A stretch of DNA of 64,000 bases. Source: Pocillopora verrucosa (taxonomy: Eukaryota > Cnidaria > Anthozoa > Scleractinia > Pocilloporidae). Location: NCBI RefSeq assembly GCF_036669915.1, contig NC_089320.1:18969868-19033867 (forward strand). The letters run 5' to 3'. Below, piece after piece: positions 47,401 to 57,500 of this stretch (positions within the stretch are counted from its first letter, which is position 1; the number at the start of each line of letters is the position of its first letter). Made by a program: the position numbers and the translations under genes. The notes under the pieces were generated by a model. The model searched no databases. It saw nothing but the letters and a program-made list of their open reading frames with translations, and was not told the origin of the DNA.

Positions 47401-50052
47401 GCGAGTGATTTATTATAACAACCTATATTTCCAATTTAAAATAAAACAGAATTGAGAAATAAGTCGCGTTTTTCGAAGATTTGTTTTTTTTTGCTCTGTC
47501 TTGAATCTTTTTTTTGTGGCCAGTGTTCGTCCGTTATATAAATGCCCTATTTAGTAGGCTCAAACGTACTTTAAAAATTAATAAATCTGGTGGATAAACG
47601 ATAAAATAATTATTGCTCAATTCTGTCATGTAGGAAGGGAATATATTTGGCCATTGGTCATCACACACGGACCTCCAGCGAAATATTTTCCCGTCCGGCC
47701 CTCCCACTAGAGGAACTAACTTCCATGTTCTCAGCAACATGCGTCCTGTGGGGGGAAAGGGCATCTTACCTGACAAAATTCGCGATGAAAGAGTCGGCAC
47801 CACATTTCGCAGGGTGTTAAATTCAGTTGTTATCACATAAGTACCGGATGGTGAACTAGCAATTAAGTCCAGCTGCGATTGGTCAAACCTTTTTCCAACG
47901 CCGATGCAAAAGATCCGTACACCAGAGTCCCTCAGTTCTTGCGCAGACGACTGCACTTCATCCTGTGAGATGCTTCCTTTAACTACCACTAAGATGTGTG
48001 CCACTTTTTCGCGGCCACTGTGTGGGAAGAGTTTCCCCATGGCTGTATCAAGTGCATTACCAGTATATGACTCATCACCAGAATATGGAATCGCATCAAT
48101 AGCGCTTTCTATACCCGTTTGATCCAAAGATGTGTCGAGATTAATATCCACGAGCGCTTTTCTGCCGTACGTTATTATTCCAGTATGTACACCCTGTTTT
48201 GAAACTGGAAATGAACGGAGAATTTCCTTCGTAAACTCAAGGCATTTCCTAAAATTTCCGGTTCCTTGATCATCTATATCCTTGGACCCATCCACCACAA
48301 ATACGAGGTCAAAAGCAAGAATATTACCTAAATCATAAGGAAAATGAAATGGAGGTGTATCTTAGAAATAATTGCATTTTTTACCTTACGGCGCACACTC
48401 CTTTAAGATTAAAGCTGAACATGATGAATCGAACAAAGATGGAAGATGTCTTGCCTTTGAAAAAAGAACAACCTTTGTCAAATTGCTATCAATGGTTAAA
48501 AGAGGAAAATGACATGCTGGCCACTCTGATGAAGTATCCTCCCTTAGAAAATCATATAGTTATGAGACCAGCATGGTTTGAACACTTACAGTGTGAAAAA
48601 ACCTTTGCATCGGACGGAACATTCTGTATCAGTCTACAAAAGTTGTAAGCTTTCGTACATGACAATTTTAACTAACTTTACCCTCTGCAGTGTTGGCTCT
48701 TTTCTCACTGTTATCAATGACGGTAACATGTTGAGGCTTTTCTTCCCTTGATTTCAATAGCTCTGTTAGTTGCTCTAAGTCGTCTGTGAGCCGACTTAAG
48801 GAGCGATCGTCTGCGTTTTGTGAAATTGAGCGTTTAAACCTTGCTCTGTTAACTTGTTTTTTGGTCGAAGGAAATTTTCTGATTTTATCGTTTGACGTCA
48901 GCTCCCTGCTGTGTTTGGTTTTAAGGCGGAACTGTAGAGGAAGACGCATAAACTTTCCATCTTGGCTGATTGGAAGGAGTCTGACGTTTTTTCTATCTGC
49001 TTTAAAGGAAAATATAACTGCATTTTAGTGACATTGGAGGTATGATACATCTATCCTCACTGCTATTCCAGTGGTAATTATAATAGCATATTTGATCGCA
49101 GTAATCATGAAAAGCAGTTCTTTGGTAGACTTCCTTAAGCATATTTAATTACAACATATGTCGTCTCTGACTGCTTAATGGCGAATAGACAAATAGGTCA
49201 TGCATAGAGGGTAACAAGGGATTTTCTTTACTTCTAAATTTTGCAGGTGCTTGTATGTCACGACATGCAGTTGCGTTCGTACGATTTTTCTTTGCAGATG
49301 TGAAAACAGACACCAATATGTAGTCAATTAAGTCCTCGGTATCGTGTAGTTTTTCTGATGATTATCTGGGTCCTATATTGAAATCTGTGGTGGTCAAATT
49401 TGTACGGGAGTCTTTACACGGCAATGATAGAGAAGAGAGAAGTTGTCTCTTAGCTACATTAAAATTTTGAACTTATCTTTGACCACTAAATGGCAGATAA
49501 GTAGTAGTATTACACTAGAATATGAATATCATTTCATGGACTCGCTTAAAGAAACTCGATACGAGCTGTATTGTGACTAAATATGTCAATTATCACAATT
49601 GTCTTGACTGGATCAGTTATGGCATCTATTGCTGGATGTACAATCGGCTGGCAAGTGGCGTACTCGACATGTTTAAAACAATTAATCTCATTAACCTCTC
49701 GAAGTTCCGTTACAAATTGGAGCTCCCGCATAATATATCTTTCCGATGCAGGTAGCATGGAAATTGTTTATTCACGTTTCTTTCAGCAACAGTAATAAAC
49801 CAACTTTCTATTCTAAACATCCAATTCTGTATGTTGTTACTTTTGCGCTGTTTAAGTACATAAGTATCATACTTGACCTTTTATAATGTTATTTAACTGA
49901 CAGAGAGCAGCAGGAAAGCAAAATGCAATCAAGGTCAAGATGATTCTCAAGAGCTGACCTGTTGGAGGAGATGAAAGCAAATTATTCCATATTTAACCAC
50001 GTACAATTAAGAAGAAAGGATAAATCTCACCCATAGACATAATTTCTTGCAT
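35232..50052 (-). CDS. Gene G: secreted protein with eight vWA domains and ShKT
   Basis: Exons 50031-50052, 49878-49958, 48682-48999, 47770-48327, 47272-47343, 46207-46758, 45515-45928, 44629-45174, 44431-44466, 43642-44193, 41982-42545, 41651-41698, 40745-41287, 39472-40008, 37520-38155, 37154-37189, 36925-36951, 36441-36635, 35841-35970, 35232-35403; 6,039 nt, 2,012 residues. Signal peptide 1-28; a basic pro-region with a furin-type site (RARFKR) 35-140; vWA at 141-326, 351-534, 673-854, 867-1050, 1051-1238, 1255-1435, 1436-1614 and 1615-1826; Pro-rich spacers at 535-672 and 1848-1912; ShKT 1913-1955; basic tail to 2012. Most vWA lack a complete MIDAS. Likely an extracellular matrix or mucus scaffold (inference). 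It is head-to-head with gene H. Confidence 0.87.
35841..35970 (-). CDS. Gene G ShKT-domain exon
   Basis: 130 nt, phases 1 and 2. Cys pattern: QCEDYDPAC, YC, MCKKSCNLC. The donor AC|GTAAGT is a perfect consensus; reading through would stop two codons later (CKT*), which remains a possible alternative end. Confidence 0.9.
36441..36635 (-). CDS. Gene G Pro-rich spacer exon
   Basis: 65 codons, phase 1-1, rich in Pro, Val, Asn and Tyr, no Cys; joins the last linkers to ShKT. Confidence 0.75.
37520..38155 (-). CDS. Gene G vWA 8 with N-terminal Pro/Gln/Ser extension
   Basis: 212 codons. About 30 extra residues (PSSELKPQPQSQ) precede the domain. Motif 1 is EGSDI (degraded) and motif 3 is HITCGKSADD. 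It shares LNxTHVAVVVY and TQIVFNLK with vWA 6, showing recent common origin. Confidence 0.87.
39472..40008 (-). CDS. Gene G vWA 7, MIDAS motif 1 lost
   Basis: 179 codons. The DxSxS site reads LLIGNCGNN, so the metal site is gone, although the third motif (LLDGKSDDD) survives. It keeps the vWA beta/alpha order. Confidence 0.83.
40745..41287 (-). CDS. Gene G vWA 6
   Basis: 181 codons. Motif 1 DGSAN; motif 3 SVLTGAPADE (no TDG). Sister of vWA 8. Confidence 0.87.
41982..42545 (-). CDS. Gene G vWA 5
   Basis: 188 codons. Motif 1 EGSSN, motif 3 LMIKNKSNDE; MIDAS degraded. The exon's start was tandemly copied 146 bp upstream (see 42509-42800). Confidence 0.87.
42509..42800. repeat. 146-bp tandem duplication with relic vWA exon start
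   Basis: The stretch covering the 5' end of the vWA 5 exon and its upstream intron is repeated once, with a period of 146 bp (GAGTGGATCCAG at 42600 and 42746). The second copy keeps an acceptor and QVDLGVLFDGSS-like coding at about 42655-42692, then loses the domain. Confidence 0.8.
42833..43055 (-). mobile_element. tRNA-derived SINE, minus copy plus an inverted tail fragment
   Basis: On the minus strand the head (from 42960) has an A box (TAGCTCAGTGG) and a B box (GGTTCGACTC), followed by a tail with TTTGTCCCACGCTCATGAC and an A/T-rich end. Next to it, in plus orientation, 42966-43055 repeats the tail part, so 42853-42877 and 42980-43004 form an inverted repeat. Non-tRNA 3' sequence and tRNA decay argue for a SINE, not a gene. 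Confidence 0.8.
43139..43292 (+). mobile_element. tRNA-derived SINE, plus copy
   Basis: Same family: GAGTCTCTGTGGCTCAGTGG head, then CTTGTCCCACGCTCGTGAC and a tail matching 43005-43050. The B-box region is deleted. With the previous element it forms a head-to-head arrangement in one intron of gene G. Confidence 0.78.
43642..44193 (-). CDS. Gene G vWA 4
   Basis: 184 codons. Motif 1 DVNSN, motif 3 VVISGGKSKDD. The donor lies in a T-rich region (plus-strand view). Confidence 0.87.
44629..45174 (-). CDS. Gene G vWA 3
   Basis: 182 codons. Motif 1 DGSTS intact; motif 3 VIIAAGSSQDD lacks the TDG Asp. Confidence 0.88.
45515..45928 (-). CDS. Gene G Pro/Gly/Val-rich spacer exon
   Basis: 138 codons, phase 1-1. 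Repeats of the type GVPQxGVxPG and PPVGxPP, elastin/collagen-like in composition but without regular Gly-X-Y. No Cys. Confidence 0.85.
46207..46758 (-). CDS. Gene G vWA 2
   Basis: 184 codons. Motif 1 DGSDT, motif 3 VVIIGSSSGDD. Acceptor TTTTCAAG. The frame is open across the whole exon. Confidence 0.87.
47770..48327 (-). CDS. Gene G vWA 1
   Basis: 186 codons. Motif 1 DGSKD, motif 3 LVVVKGSISQDE; MIDAS incomplete. Its GTGNFRKCLEF resembles the a-type domains of gene F (GAGNFRKCLKF), tying the two genes together. Confidence 0.9.
48682..48999 (-). CDS. Gene G basic pro-region exon with furin-type site
   Basis: 106 codons, phase 1-1. Lys/Arg-rich; RARFKR|S fits the RxK/RR cleavage consensus. 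After it comes a charged, possibly coiled-coil stretch (RLTDDLEQLTELLKSREE). Confidence 0.8.
49878..50052 (-). CDS. Gene G signal peptide, two exons
   Basis: Exon 50031-50052 (MQEIMSMG) and 49878-49958 (LLRIILTLIAFCFPAALCQ) around a 72-bp intron, both phase 1. Together they make a classical signal peptide, with cleavage likely after LCQ. The ATG at 50052 is the only in-frame start. Confidence 0.78.
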
Positions 50053-51554
50053 ATGACTTTTTGGAAGTCATTTTGTGGTGTGGTTAACGTTTTGGGGACG
50101 ATCATTTTGTTGAACCATTACAACCAGTTATTTTTCTGGTACCTGTAATTTTGCTTAAGAGACCACGATATTGCTGAGAACGTTACCTGATAATGACACT
50201 GGTCGGCACAATAGCGAACCAGAGCAGAGCAGAAAGCTTTGGCCAATTACAGATCGCAATAGACCATGATTTGCAAATAATTATTCAGGCGTGAAGTTAG
50301 ATCCCACCCCTAAACATGCACTACAACAACTCTAAAATGAAACGAGGAGATTTCATTCCCTGCTTTTCTCTGGAGCTTACTACTTAAACTCATTTACAAA
50401 GTTGTAAAATCAGCTTTTTTGTACTAACGAAACACCAGAAGAGTCTATGGAAACTCTAATATGAAAATTGCGTGATACAAGCAGTTCAAATTGAGTCAAA
50501 GTTTTGCCAACGACTTGATTCTAAAAACCGGTTTCACACTCGTTGGACCCTTGCATACTGAACTACATCCAACTTGTAGGGGGTAGCGGGGGACCGATTG
50601 AAACTTAGTTTGTTTTTGTTAATTTACTTGCTTTGTTTTCGTTGCCTTTTTCTTTCAACTGAGTTCGACCCCCCTTTTTTTGTTGGTGTAGTGTCTAGAA
50701 CAATTTCTGAATTCATCTCTTTGTAAACTTATTCAGACTTTTAGATGGCCACCGCTGTGCATGATGATTGATTATTCACAAATTTTCGCTTTCAAGTGGG
50801 TGATTTTAAGATGTTGCATTATTTTTAGAATGCGCTGCTGCGTTCATTATGGGTTTTGTTTGTTTCACTATAAGAACATTACCATCTCGAATTATTTTTT
50901 TGCATATCAATGCAAACCTTCGCTAAGAACTCTTCTTGAATAGGCATATCTTTGTATTTCATTTATTTTCTTGCAAATCAATCCAAACATTTGCTAAGAA
51001 CTCTTCTTAAATCGGCACATCTATTTACTTCATTTATTTTAATTTCCTTATTTTTGGATTACCTTTGTTTTTAAGATAGGCCAGTTACTGAGCGCTGAGT
51101 GGTTCAAATGGATATGCTTTAACTATACGAAACAGAATTCTAGCTGGTTGTCTTCCACATGCTGTGTGAATCAGGAATAAAAATTCTCAAGAAAGCAGAT
51201 TTGAAATTGTCCCTAATGATTTTCTCCCCAGTGTATACACATTAGTTTTCATTTAGCTTTTTGAAAGGAATTAAGTTGTTTTAAAAGCTACAACAGGTTA
51301 TTGACAGATGTCAGTTAGGTGCCATCCCATGACTACCAATTAGATTGATCACAAATCAAAATATAAAATTTCGCTAACCCTAAAAAATTTTAACAAAGCG
51401 ACTGGTGCACTTTTCTGGAGCCTTTGTTTAAGGTTCTCCCAAGAAAGACCGAAAGGATTGAATGTTATACAAATTGGGAGGAGACAATGTGATTAAGCGT
51501 GCCATCTTCGAGATAACACTTGCCATTTCAAGTGCCTGTAAAACTACATCAACC
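50053..51554. promoter_or_regulatory. Shared divergent 5' region of genes G and H
   Basis: 1.5 kb between the two start codons, on opposite strands. Presumed to hold both promoters. No clear TATA box could be assigned; it contains the tandem duplication at 50900-51040. Confidence 0.5.
50900..51040. repeat. Two-copy tandem repeat, unit about 71 bp
   Basis: Units start TTGCATATCAATGCAAACC and TTGCAAATCAATCCAAACA and share CTAAGAACTCTTCTT. It lies in the divergent promoter region. Confidence 0.8.
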
Positions 51555-54500
51555 ATGTTTTTGCATGAAAAAGGATCGTCTTTCCGATCACTTGGTTACT
51601 TCGTGTTTACGATTCATTGGATCGCCATTTTGTCGTCAGGTTTGGCATATGCGTCTCTTCTTTAAAGAGGCTGGAATGTTTATAATTTCTATAATAGCCA
51701 TAATGAATATTCAGTGAATAGGTGCCCTGAAAACTTAAACTTTCGTTCCCAATTGGACAAAATCCCCAGTAAAAGATGAACATTGTGAATATATCATGGT
51801 CTTTATTAGTCCAGTATGCGAACTATAGTATAGATGTCTTATCCTTTCTCCAAACCCCTAAGGAGATGAACATCAACATTTTTAATCTTATCCATCGCAT
51901 CGTTTCATCTGAACATTATTAAGAGTCATTAAGATTCCCACGACGCGCGAATTTTCATAATAGAATTGACACAGCGTAGCTTGTAGGGTGGTTATCAGCT
52001 GACGGTAATATCTTGCCATCATAGAAAATAGGATATAAAACAGTGGCCTTCAATAACTAATACCCGTTTATGCAAAGAAAAAGTAGTGCTTCTCCGTCCA
52101 TAGAATGTAGTATAGCGGTAGAAGTTGGTCATCGTCAGATCACATTTCGAAAAATTTTTCATCAATTGCTTAAAGAAAGTGAACATTCGTGTGAGTCGTG
52201 CTTAAATACCAATTTGCGATATGATTTCAAAGATCTTTTATTTTAAGCAAACTATGCGCTACAACATAAGGCTTCCACCTGAGCTGCTGTTCGCACACAC
52301 CATCTCAAAGGAAATGTATTTATTTTCTTTTAGGCTCAAAAGTCAATGACACTCAGGAGGTGGCGAATTTAATGGGTAAGATAAACATGTATCACGCTAA
52401 TTGAATTAAGGTGGACGCAATGTCGATTGGTTAATGCACTCAACTTCTCTTCGAATCGAAAGCTCCAAGGTCCAGCCGTAGCAGAGCCATTTTGTTGAGT
52501 GAATGTAAGCTCATGCAGGGAACAAAATCAGCGGTTGGAACAAAATAAAATAATTTGTGTTAAGTCTGCCATCCAAAAAACTTAATTTTTGTTTTTGGTT
52601 AATTTATGGAGAGGGGAGTTGTTTGCCTCGTGTGAAGCGCAAATGGTAAAAATCATACTATATTTTAAAAGCTCAACGCAATTCATTCAAATTCAGCAAT
52701 CATAGTTCGTTAATTTGGTGAAAAAACGGAACTCAATTTCTTATATTATCTATACAGGTCAACTCTTTGATGATAGCAAAGCGTGCAACACCCTTACTAT
52801 GGAACTCGGCTTCCTTGTATCAGGCAGCTATAAAGAATCAAAGGACAAGAGTGAAATGACGTTCAGAAAAGCATTACGCTTTGTAAGAAATATGGCACAA
52901 AAGGCAAAGGTTTCCGATTCGGGAACCCATATTGGCCTCGTCGTGTATGGCAAGAAGCCTTATTTGGCGTTTGACTTCAACCAATACTTTGAAATATCTA
53001 GTCTCTCGCAAGCCATTGAAGAAGTGAAAACGCCCATTGCTGGGAGCAACCTTGGAGAGGCCCTTTCGTTTACCAAGAACCAGCTATACGATAAAAGCGC
53101 GCGTCCAAATATTCCAAAGACGTTAATTGTTCTTTTATCCAAAAGATCGGAAGACGCCATTGGTCACGCTGTGAAGGATCTGAAGGATGTTGGAGTGAAA
53201 ATTCTTACAGTGGGGATTGGTGGTGAAAACGATCCTTTAGAAATGAGTGACTCAGCTTCAGATATTCAGAATACTTTGATATCAGATGAAAATCATTTGG
53301 ACACTTTGGAGACAAAATTAGCCCCAAAACTATGCCGAGGTAAATATTACTCATCAGTATCGGCCATTCTATTTTAGAATTAATGTCAAGCAAGAACATG
53401 TTGTTGAAATTTCGATCTATAGTCCTTATTTACTCCATCTTAAGTGGTTTTCTAGTTTTCTTATGATCTCCATGCTCGAGTTTCTCTCTAATGTTCATTA
53501 TTTCTTACCTTGAAATTTAGGCCCGGAAATCAGACTTGCACTATTGAAGTAAATATGAACATGTTTACAAGAGCTATTTCGAACTTAATGTTTTGAGTAC
53601 TATTTGCTTTAGTAATCAATAGCCCTTAATTAATGATATATTTGCTTTTACATTTATAAATAAATAAATAGCTCCTTTTGCAAAATCAGAAATTTCTTCA
53701 TTTTACTTTTATCTTTTTGTTCCCTGCCAGATGTAATTGAAGGAAGCAGCTCCCAAGGTTTGTTACTCTCAGTTACCCTTTTTAATATTAAACATTGCTT
53801 GAAGGCTGATGTGACAAGTAATTGTTTATATCATTATTTTTTCCATTGAGGGCTATTGGAACTCAAAGATAGCAAAAGTCACCTTGCGCCGTAATCGGAG
53901 TTGTTCTCTCTTTAGATCGGTTAATTTGTTATGTTGAGCACGGTGCACACATGTTACTCCCAGCATACATCAATGTGGGTAGAAGAGGAATTTACTGAAA
54001 TATAACATGGAGAAATCGTTGAAATACCGTCAAAAAATATAATGTCGAGAATGAAGCTTTACCTCAATTTTCTGTCACATTGATCGCTTTGTAATATCAA
54101 AAGTAAATGTTCACGTTTCTCTTCTTACTTTACATGGTGCAATTGGAAGAAGTGACACCAGATGACTCAGACTCTGCGAGTGAGTATGGAAACGATCATT
54201 TTTGATGAGCCATATGACTTGATTTCTCAAATATGCGAGCTGCCGGTTTACGCTCATCAAAATCTGAAGTTACAGAAGAGAATATAATGGCAAAATTTGA
54301 CAAATCAGGAAGTGAGAATCATAAAATATAAGTAATAAACTTGACAGAGACGCAGTATTCTGCAACATTTATCTCTCTAAAATGTTAAAATTAACGTCTT
54401 TTTTTTTTCTTATGAACCAAAGTGCAAACAGAAGTGACATTGGGTGGCTCTGAAGCAGCGAGTAAGTATAGACTCAGTCAATCGTTATAAAATATTTTGA

Positions 54501-57500
54501 CTTTACTCCTGTACCTTCCAATTGCAAGCTTCCGTCAATGCCCATCAAGAATTAATAATATATAGAGCAAACTAATTTCCCGGGTTGTCTTACATACACT
54601 AACGATTAAATTGCCATTTAGTCCTTGATTCCTTAGCCACGCACTGAAGTCCTGTGCTAAGAGTCTATTGAAATCATTGCACCTACAGAAGTAGTCCCAG
54701 AAAGGTCGCAGGAATAGCTTAAATACTTTAACTGCACTGTGATTTTGCTTTTCTTTCAAGGCAAAAATGGTACTAATTTCAAAGAGGGCAATAGAGAACG
54801 CAATTACTATCTTATCCTATGTTACAAGTATCAAAACCTGACTATTTTATCACGATGTTCACAGGTCTTGTTACCCCCCCCCCCCCCGCCCTTCCCCCTT
54901 CCTCCACTTCCCACCTTGCAGACCTTGTCAAATCCTAAAATAATAAGTGACTAAAGTAACTGAGTGTTGACTGACGTTTTCTTTTTCTTTCAAATTATTT
55001 AAGTGAACCCAAGCGAGGAGCCAGATCCTGAAATTATCACTGTAACGCCAGATGGTAATAACTTATACGAAATCATTAGAGTCGATGAGCAAAATGTTAT
55101 TCAGGGGGCAAACTGGAAATTTTGTTGATAACTTTAATAGCTTACTTACTAAGTGTTGTCGCAAATTCTCCAAAAAAATTCCAACGAATAATTTTTTTAA
55201 TCTGTTTTAGAGACTCCAAGCGAAGAAACCGATACAGGAGCCATCTCGAACTCTCCAAATGGTAGGTTTTCTTGATAGATTAGTAAGAGGTATTCCATTT
55301 TTTCGAGTCATGAGAAAATGTTGCAAGATTTAAGGGTTTAATACAAAAGGTGGAATTAGAGTTGGTCCACACTTTGGAACAAAGTTCTCTAGTTTGAGAT
55401 GTTTAGCTTTGCGAGCGCGGAGTTGATCTTTTTCTAATAATATTTCGAGTTTATACGCCGTTTAACATGAAAATTGAAGCTTTCGATCTCGTAGAATCGT
55501 GTAATTTGCGAGGAAAAATTTTGAGGTTTAGGTTTAACAAAATTTTTGTAGAAGACTATTTTAAAACAAACTCTTCTCGTTTGTACATTTCATTTAAAAT
55601 TTCTTTGAAACTTTGACCACTTGAGTACTCAACTGTACAAAATGCATGTAAGAACAACGTCTGGATTAAAAATAAGGCCGACTCCTAACCCCTGACACGG
55701 AAAAAACTTGAGAAACTTAACTCAAAATCATGAAAATTGTCTCATCAGCAATAAATTCGCCGAAGAAGCCAAATATTGAAGAAAATAAAGGTAACACATC
55801 ATTTTTTTGTTCATAAAACTATAATCAATTAATCAAAAATGTCAATATATCAGATATACAACTGGATCAGTTTATCCAACACATGAGGCTGTTTTTCCCT
55901 GCCAGTGTAGAGATAGGAAGCCAAATGTCCCTGAGTGAGGAATCCAACCAAATCTATTGCCTCGCAGGTCCACGGGCTAACAAGGTGGATCTCGTGTTTC
56001 TTGTTCAGAGCTCCGGGAAGATGGGTGTTCCTAACTGGATTCGCACTGTTTTGTTTATGAAATATGTGGCTGATGCTTTTGATGTCTCAAAAATGGAATC
56101 AAGGCTTGGTCTTGTCGTGGAGGGAAGAACGTTTCACGTTGTTGTAGACTTCAACAGAATCACTAAAAAGAAACTTTTACTTAGTGCTATTGGCCTGATA
56201 CCGCTTCCATTTGGTGATCAGAAAATAGGCCAAGGCTTGACCGACGTGAGAGAACTTGTCTTGAATCCTAGTGGCCGACCTAACGTCCCTCATATTTTGA
56301 TTGTGGTAACAGATGGAAAGTCTTCAGATGACGTAACACAACCTTTGAAGTCGCTTGAGAAAAGTGGCGTGGAAATATTTGCCGTTGGGTTCGGAAACAA
56401 GATTTCACTTGGTCAATTGGAAAAAATTGCTAGTTATCCGAGTTCAACACATGTATTCCACGGTGACTTTAAGGAGGCCGTGAAACTTGCAAGCAAAATA
56501 GTTGCTCAAATTTACGAGAAAAATTTTTGCGGTGGATTGGACGCTCTTTTGAAAAAGCTTTTACTCAGAAAAGCAAGGAAATCAGGAAAAAAGAAGAATG
56601 CCAATGGTAGATAATGGCTTCATTCTTTGTGTGGGAATCTTCATTGTTTTTCTTTTCTCCATCTTTTAAGAAGCCTAATATGCGGCTTTGATGGTCGATA
56701 CATAAATGAACCTGCTGAGTGTGGTACGGTTTTCATACTGGGTCACTAGTTAAATCCATCTGTTTCTCTTGAGTGGACATATGGTAAAAATGGACCTAAT
56801 AGAAGGATATCTTTTTCCTTTTCTTTCTTTCAAGCTCTGCCTCATCTCTCTCTTGTTAGAGATGAAACACGAACGAAAAACAAACAAACCAACAATGAAG
56901 AAGGTCGACAACAGGGCTAAGAAATTACGCGTTATCCGAAAAAAATGTTGACGCTTGATGCTAAGTGCAGCTGGCACGATTCGACTCTTTTCACTTTAAG
57001 AATTTGAATCAAAAAGCCCTTCGTTGCACTACTCCTATCCTAATAGCTAGGTTAAAAGAGAAATCGACAGGATAACAGAACATGTGTAGCAACGATCTAT
57101 TCATATTTCTGCATTACGTCTTTCACATGAAATATTATTTTTTTGTGATCACATATGCCCCAAAAGCTGATAAGCGAGGTTACACCTACGCCATGCCTCA
57201 TGATTTGCCACTGATATCCATGTATATGAATCGGTATGAATTTTTCATCTATAAAGTATAGAACATATGCCTCGTATCTTTATTTGCAGTGCATGCAATT
57301 CGCAAGCCCATCCCCAGCCATGATGCTACAAATAGAAAAGAAGCACAAGTGGAAAGCAGCTCAAGCGATGATGACACCTTCGAGGACGCGATGGTTAATC
57401 CTCCGTCAAATCACTCTAACATCTTAGATGCGCTGTTCGAGAGCAGCTACCGAGACAACAGAACAATAGAACCATTCAGAGAAACATCTAAAATGTACAA

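Noticed and set aside
51463-51554. Longer N-terminus for gene H from an upstream in-frame ATG
   Set aside because: Would bury the hydrophobic signal core about 50 residues in; the later ATG has better context and gives a normal signal peptide.
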